Shown here: piece by piece, positions 7,696 through 12,012 of the stretch
Numbering within the stretch: position 1 is the first letter of the stretch
Layout: each line of letters starts with the position of its first letter
NCBI GenBank assembly: GCA_030589835.1
Contig: JAUUZS010000063.1
Coordinates: forward strand, 1 to 12,012
Reading direction: 5' to 3'
Length of the DNA: 12,012 nucleotides
Origin: Cyclobacteriaceae bacterium
GTDB lineage: Bacteria > Bacteroidota > Bacteroidia > Cytophagales > Cyclobacteriaceae
Notes under the pieces: generated by a model
Database searches by the model: none
What the model was told of the DNA's origin: nothing
What the model saw: only the letters and a program-made list of their open reading frames with translations
Made by a program: the position numbers and the translations under genes

Positions 7696-10600
7696 ATGCG
7701 TATTTCTACTTTGTGGAGAAGTGGACTTTTGTCTCTTCTCCTCTTTGGCTTGGCATTCAGCTTGGCCTATGCTCAAGAAAGTACGGTTACTGGTAAGGTA
7801 ACGTCTGCCGAGGAAGGAGCACTTCCAGGAGTAAACGTCCTTATACAGGGTTCCGGACAAGGAACAGTAACTGATATTGAAGGAAACTACAGTATTCAGG
7901 TTTCTGGTTCAGATGCGGTGTTGGTATTTTCTTCCATCGGTTACACTACAGAAGCTGTAACGGTTGGCAACCAAAGTACTATTAACCTCGTGTTGGTTGC
8001 TGATGTGACATCTCTTAAGGAGATTGTTGTGACGGGCTATGCAACCCAGCGGAAGCAAGATCTTACAGGATCAGTTGGAATTGTAACTACAGAAGAATTG
8101 AATCAAATGCCTCAGGGCAACGTGACTCAGCAGCTTCAGGGCCGTGTTGCAGGTGTTACTGTAACTCAGGATTCACGACCTGGCCAAAATGCAAAAGTAA
8201 GGATCAGGGGAATGGGATCTTTCACGAACAACAATCCTTTATACGTTGTCGATGGAGTGCCTACAACAGACATCAATACCATCAACCCTGCTGATGTAGA
8301 ATCTATGACCGTGCTTAAAGATGCCGGTGCAGCTTCTATTTACGGATCCAGAGCTTCAAATGGTGTTATTGTGGTAACTACTAAAAAAGGATCAGAAGGA
8401 ATTCAGGTGGGTTACAACATGTATTATGGCACCCAGAATCCTGGTTCAGGACCTGACAATATGCTCAATACCAAGGAATATGCAGATCTTCAATGGTTGG
8501 TATATGCCAATGATGGAACATCAGAAACACATCCTGTTTATGGGCCATCCAGTGGATCACCCACGCTACCTTCATGGGCAGCCGATACTAAATGGTGGGA
8601 TGAAGTGACTGATAACGCTATGATCATGAATCATGACTTATCCCTTTCCGGTGGTAATGAAAATGCAAAATTTTTCTCCAGTATTGGATATTTCGAACAA
8701 GATGGTACGGTAACTCAAAACTGGTGGAAGAGAATCAGTGGTAGATTCAATTCTGAATTCAAAATCAAAGATCGCGTTACGATTGGAGAAAACCTGAATG
8801 TTGTCTTTCGTACAGATAATGGAACTTCTGGAAATGGAAGTGAGTCTACTGGAGTAATGATGGGCGTATATCGTGCTCAACCTATTGTTCCTGTTATTTG
8901 GGATAAAGGGTCGTTTGTTGGATCTAATCACAATTATGAGAATGGTGATTGGGGCGGCACAGGTATTGCTCCAAGATTGGGTAATGGAAGCAACTATGTT
9001 GCTGATCAGTTCAGAAATAAGGATGACAGATGGCAAAACCTCAGAGTACTTGGTAATGTATTTGCAGATGTGAAGATCATTGATGGATTGAACTTTAGAA
9101 CTTCCTTTGGCGGATCATTTGATAATAGTTACATCACTAACTGGAGTGGATCTACCTATGAGAATTCAGAAAACCAAGCGACTTCCGCTTATACTGAGCA
9201 AGGACAATGGGGATCTGACTGGACATGGACAAATACATTGACATACAACAAATCATTTGGTGACCATAACATATTGGCAGTTGCCGGATATGAAGCTATT
9301 AAAACAGGCATAGGCCGCGGTGTAAACGCTACGAGAGCCGGTTATTTCTCTGATGCATTTTCATATAGAACAGTCGGTAATGGAGCAACTATAACAGGAG
9401 CAAATTCCTGGTTTAATACTCCAAGAACATTGCTTGCTACTTTCTTAAGAGCTGATTATAATTACCAGAATAAATATTACCTAAGTGGTACGGTCCGTAG
9501 AGATGGTGCTTCAGTCTTTGGATCTGAAAACAAATACGGTACTTTCCCATCTGTAACGGGTGCATGGAGAATTAGCGAAGAGTCCTTTTTAGCTGGAAGC
9601 AGCATTTTTTCTGATGTGAAGATCAGAGGTGGTTATGGTACAATGGGCAACCAAATGGCCGTATCAACTGGAAACCAGTTTTTCTTATATGGTGGATCTG
9701 CTAACTCATCAAATTATGATTTGAATGGTACAATGACCTCCTCACTTCAAGGATTCCGTCCTACACGAATTGGAAATACAAGTGCACAGTGGGAAACAGC
9801 TGTGAATACTAATATTGGTATTGATGCCGGTTTATTTGACAATAAATTTGAAGTCGTAATCGATTGGTACTCCAGGCTAACCCAAGATCTTTTATTTACT
9901 CCAGAGTTGGTAGCAACTGCCGGTGCGGCTTCAGCCCCTGCGGTTAACGTGGGTGAAATGAAAAATACAGGTATCGATCTTCAATTGATCTATCGACAAA
10001 CCTGGTCTGATTTTACTTTTGAAGCCAATGGACAAATTACAAAGAATAAGAATGAGATCATTAAAATTGCTGATGGATATGAGCATTTTAGTGCAGGAGG
10101 ATCAAGGGTAGGATCTTTCACCAGAAATGAGGTAGGTCATTCGATGGGCGAATTCTTTGGCTACAACGTCATCGGATTGTTCCAGGAGGATGATTTTACA
10201 CTTAATGTTGATGACGAATTAGTATTAATCGATGGTATACCAATGCAAGACGGAGCTGGATCAGGTTTCTTCCGCTATGAAAATGTGGATGAAGTTGACG
10301 TTGACGCATTTGGAAACCAAATAATTACTGATAATGACAGGACATACATTGGTGATCCAAATCCTGATTTTACCTATGGTATTAACTTTAACCTGGGTTA
10401 TAAGGGCTTTGATTTGTCTGCATTCTTCTACGGATCACAGGGCAATGACATCTATAACTATAACAGGTGGTGGACTGATTTCTGGCCATCATTCCAGGGG
10501 CAGAAGAGTACCGACTTATTATATGAAAGTTGGACACCTACAAACACTGATGCAACGGTGCCAAAAGCTTCTAATACGTCAAACTTCTCAACAAATACTG

Positions 10601-10863
10601 AATCAACCAGTTACTATGTTGAAGATGGCTCTTATTTCAGACTGAAGAACCTTCAGATAGGTTATACATTCCCAAATGCATTGTTAGGAAATGCATTTTC
10701 AAATGCGCGAGTTTATGTTCAGGGAGTCAACTTATTCACTGTAACCAGTTATACTGGATTGGATCCTGAATTGGCTAGCTTCAATGATGATTTTCATGGA
10801 GTTGATGAAGGTGGACTTCCTTCAACAAAGCAGTTTATTGTTGGTGTGAATCTCGCATTTTAA
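7696..10863 (+). CDS. SusC/RagA-type TonB-dependent outer-membrane transporter
   Basis: This 1055-residue protein is the TonB-powered barrel of a SusC/SusD nutrient uptake complex. The ATG at 7696 gives a signal peptide with cleavage expected after AYA (residue 26). A carboxypeptidase-regulatory-like domain spans about 29-100 (VTGKVTSAEEGALPGVNV, then DIEGNYSIQV and FSSIGY). A TonB-box-like segment follows at about 103-115 (SLKEIVVTGYA). The plug domain runs to about 235 and holds family signatures: GRVAGVTV, VRIRGMGS, PLYVVDGVP at 181-189, and VLKDAGAASIYGSRASNGVI at 207-226. The rest is the beta-barrel, ending in FIVGVNLAF with the terminal aromatic residue expected for outer-membrane insertion. 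Length is normal for the family and the gene appears intact. The SusD-type gene follows after 28 bases, implying one operon. There is no strong Shine-Dalgarno, as is usual in this phylum. Family is certain; substrate (glycan, peptide or other) cannot be told from the sequence. Confidence 0.97.
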   Translation: MRISTLWRSGLLSLLLFGLAFSLAYAQESTVTGKVTSAEEGALPGVNVLIQGSGQGTVTDIEGNYSIQVSGSDAVLVFSSIGYTTEAVTVGNQSTINLVLVADVTSLKEIVVTGYATQRKQDLTGSVGIVTTEELNQMPQGNVTQQLQGRVAGVTVTQDSRPGQNAKVRIRGMGSFTNNNPLYVVDGVPTTDINTINPADVESMTVLKDAGAASIYGSRASNGVIVVTTKKGSEGIQVGYNMYYGTQNPGSGPDNMLNTKEYADLQWLVYANDGTSETHPVYGPSSGSPTLPSWAADTKWWDEVTDNAMIMNHDLSLSGGNENAKFFSSIGYFEQDGTVTQNWWKRISGRFNSEFKIKDRVTIGENLNVVFRTDNGTSGNGSESTGVMMGVYRAQPIVPVIWDKGSFVGSNHNYENGDWGGTGIAPRLGNGSNYVADQFRNKDDRWQNLRVLGNVFADVKIIDGLNFRTSFGGSFDNSYITNWSGSTYENSENQATSAYTEQGQWGSDWTWTNTLTYNKSFGDHNILAVAGYEAIKTGIGRGVNATRAGYFSDAFSYRTVGNGATITGANSWFNTPRTLLATFLRADYNYQNKYYLSGTVRRDGASVFGSENKYGTFPSVTGAWRISEESFLAGSSIFSDVKIRGGYGTMGNQMAVSTGNQFFLYGGSANSSNYDLNGTMTSSLQGFRPTRIGNTSAQWETAVNTNIGIDAGLFDNKFEVVIDWYSRLTQDLLFTPELVATAGAASAPAVNVGEMKNTGIDLQLIYRQTWSDFTFEANGQITKNKNEIIKIADGYEHFSAGGSRVGSFTRNEVGHSMGEFFGYNVIGLFQEDDFTLNVDDELVLIDGIPMQDGAGSGFFRYENVDEVDVDAFGNQIITDNDRTYIGDPNPDFTYGINFNLGYKGFDLSAFFYGSQGNDIYNYNRWWTDFWPSFQGQKSTDLLYESWTPTNTDATVPKASNTSNFSTNTESTSYYVEDGSYFRLKNLQIGYTFPNALLGNAFSNARVYVQGVNLFTVTSYTGLDPELASFNDDFHGVDEGGLPSTKQFIVGVNLAF

Positions 10864-10891
10864 TTAATCATAGAAATAAATATATATAGAT

Positions 10892-12012
10892 ATGAAAAGA
10901 TTTAAAATTTTATCGGCAATTACGCTCATATTAGTGTTCGTAATGACGAATGCCTGTAAAGAAAGCTTTTTAGAAATTTCGCCAAATGGTTCCTTAAGTG
11001 AATCTGTATTGGCTACGTACGAGGGTGTAGATGGACTTCTGATTGGAGCATACTCCTTGATGGACGGACAAGCATCGGGTTTCGGTTGGCAATCAGCAAC
11101 TTCCGGATGGGTATTTGGTAGTATTAGAGGAATGGAAGCTAACAAGGGAACTGACTCTGGTGATCAACCAGAAATTAACCCGCTTCAAACATACTCTGAA
11201 TCACCTTCAAATGGTTACCTGAATGTGAAATGGAGAGCTCTTTATGAAGGTGTGTCACGTTGTAATTCGACAATAAACACAGCTAGGGCAGCGGAGGAAC
11301 AAGGAACGATTACTTCTGACCAAGCCGTATCATTCATAAGGCAATCAAGAGCTCTACGTGGATATTACCACTTTGAAGCATGGAGATTATGGGCAGACAT
11401 GTCTACCAATACAGGCATTCCTTATGTAGACGAAACTACAGACCAGGCTACATTGACCAATACGGAAGATGTAAGAGCAAGCATTATTGCAGATCTTACA
11501 GAAGGTACGTTACTTGATAACGATATGGGTCAGGTAGGCAGATTCAATAAGACTGTTTCACAAGTATTGTTGGCAAAAGCACTAATGCAAATGAACGGTG
11601 ACTATGCTGCTGCTAGAGGATTACTGAATACTGTCGTTACCAGTGGTACAAATCCTGCAGGTCAGAATGCAGGTTTGGAAGCTAAATATGGTGACATATT
11701 TGATACTGAATACAGGAATGGAGTAGAGTCGATCTACACGGTACAGTATTCTGTAAATGATGGTTCCGGTGGAAATAACGCTGGAAATGGTGAAGTATTG
11801 AACTTCCCATATAAAGGTGGAGGAGGATCTCCAGGAGGCTGTTGTGGATTTTTCAACCCTACTCAGGATTTCGTAAACTCGTTCCAAACAGATGCAAACG
11901 GATTGCCTTTCTTAGACAACTCGTACAATACTAATACGGTAAATTCTGACCAGGGAGTTGTTCCTTCAGGGACCGTTTGGAAATCTGATGATAAATACTT
12001 GAAGGATGCTAC
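10892..12012 (+). CDS. SusD/RagB-type nutrient-binding outer-membrane lipoprotein (3' partial)
   Basis: The frame starts at ATG 10892 and stays open to the right edge (373 full codons), so the end of the gene lies outside the window. It encodes the surface lipoprotein that caps the SusC barrel and binds the substrate. The first residues form a lipoprotein signal (MKRFKILS, a hydrophobic stretch, then TNAC with Cys22), followed by the family-typical start of the mature protein, KESFLEISPNGSLSE. Further SusD signatures are WRALYEGVSRCN at 114-125, the helical repeat segment ALRGYYHFEAWRLWAD at 154-169 leading into GIPYVDE, and GGCCGFFNPTQDFVNSF around Cys317-Cys318. SusD proteins are usually about 500 to 600 residues, so roughly a third is missing. 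The 28-base gap after the susC-like stop and the same strand argue for co-transcription. Family is firm; ligand unknown. Confidence 0.95.
   Translation, partial: MKRFKILSAITLILVFVMTNACKESFLEISPNGSLSESVLATYEGVDGLLIGAYSLMDGQASGFGWQSATSGWVFGSIRGMEANKGTDSGDQPEINPLQTYSESPSNGYLNVKWRALYEGVSRCNSTINTARAAEEQGTITSDQAVSFIRQSRALRGYYHFEAWRLWADMSTNTGIPYVDETTDQATLTNTEDVRASIIADLTEGTLLDNDMGQVGRFNKTVSQVLLAKALMQMNGDYAAARGLLNTVVTSGTNPAGQNAGLEAKYGDIFDTEYRNGVESIYTVQYSVNDGSGGNNAGNGEVLNFPYKGGGGSPGGCCGFFNPTQDFVNSFQTDANGLPFLDNSYNTNTVNSDQGVVPSGTVWKSDDKYLKDA

Overview
The window looks like chromosomal DNA of a member of the Bacteroidota, probably a marine or soil Cytophagales or Flavobacteria-type organism. The evidence is a SusC/SusD pair with typical family motifs, two large FG-GAP/VCBS proteins of the CRTAC1-like class, lipoprotein signals, moderately low GC content, and starts preceded by A/T-rich sequence instead of a strong Shine-Dalgarno. 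The species cannot be named from this sequence.

Layout. (1) Positions 2-2731 (+) hold the 3' part of a large FG-GAP/VCBS plus ASPIC/UnbV protein. Its frame is open to the left edge, so the gene begins outside the window. (2) Positions 2732-3015 hold no intact gene, but they carry a decayed piece of a third FG-GAP paralogue. (3) Positions 3016-6570 (-) hold a complete 1184-residue FG-GAP/ASPIC lipoprotein, convergent with the first gene. (4) Positions 6571-7695 form a 1.1 kb A/T-rich intergenic region between two divergent genes. It has no convincing gene, but near its right end it has two small palindromes and Bacteroidota-type promoter-like motifs. (5) Positions 7696-10863 (+) hold a complete SusC-type TonB-dependent outer-membrane transporter. 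(6) From 10892 (+) to the right edge runs the first 373 codons of the partner SusD-type lipoprotein, starting 28 bp after the susC-like stop.

How the genes may work together. SusC and SusD pairs form an outer-membrane complex in which SusD is a surface lid that binds substrate and SusC is the TonB-powered barrel. They import oligosaccharides, peptides or other large nutrients. The FG-GAP proteins are predicted exported, calcium-loop beta-propeller proteins and could be surface binding or adhesion factors for the same substrate. That link rests only on gene proximity. No glycoside hydrolase, peptidase, sulfatase or regulator gene is visible here, so the substrate is unknown.

The points most worth a second look are the relic of a third paralogue between the two convergent genes, the apparent internal duplication in the 1184-residue protein (two halves, each with propeller loops followed by an ASPIC/UnbV-like module) with the final module missing from its neighbour, and the palindrome overlapping the candidate promoters of the SusC/SusD operon. 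I found no clear evidence of a wholly new system.
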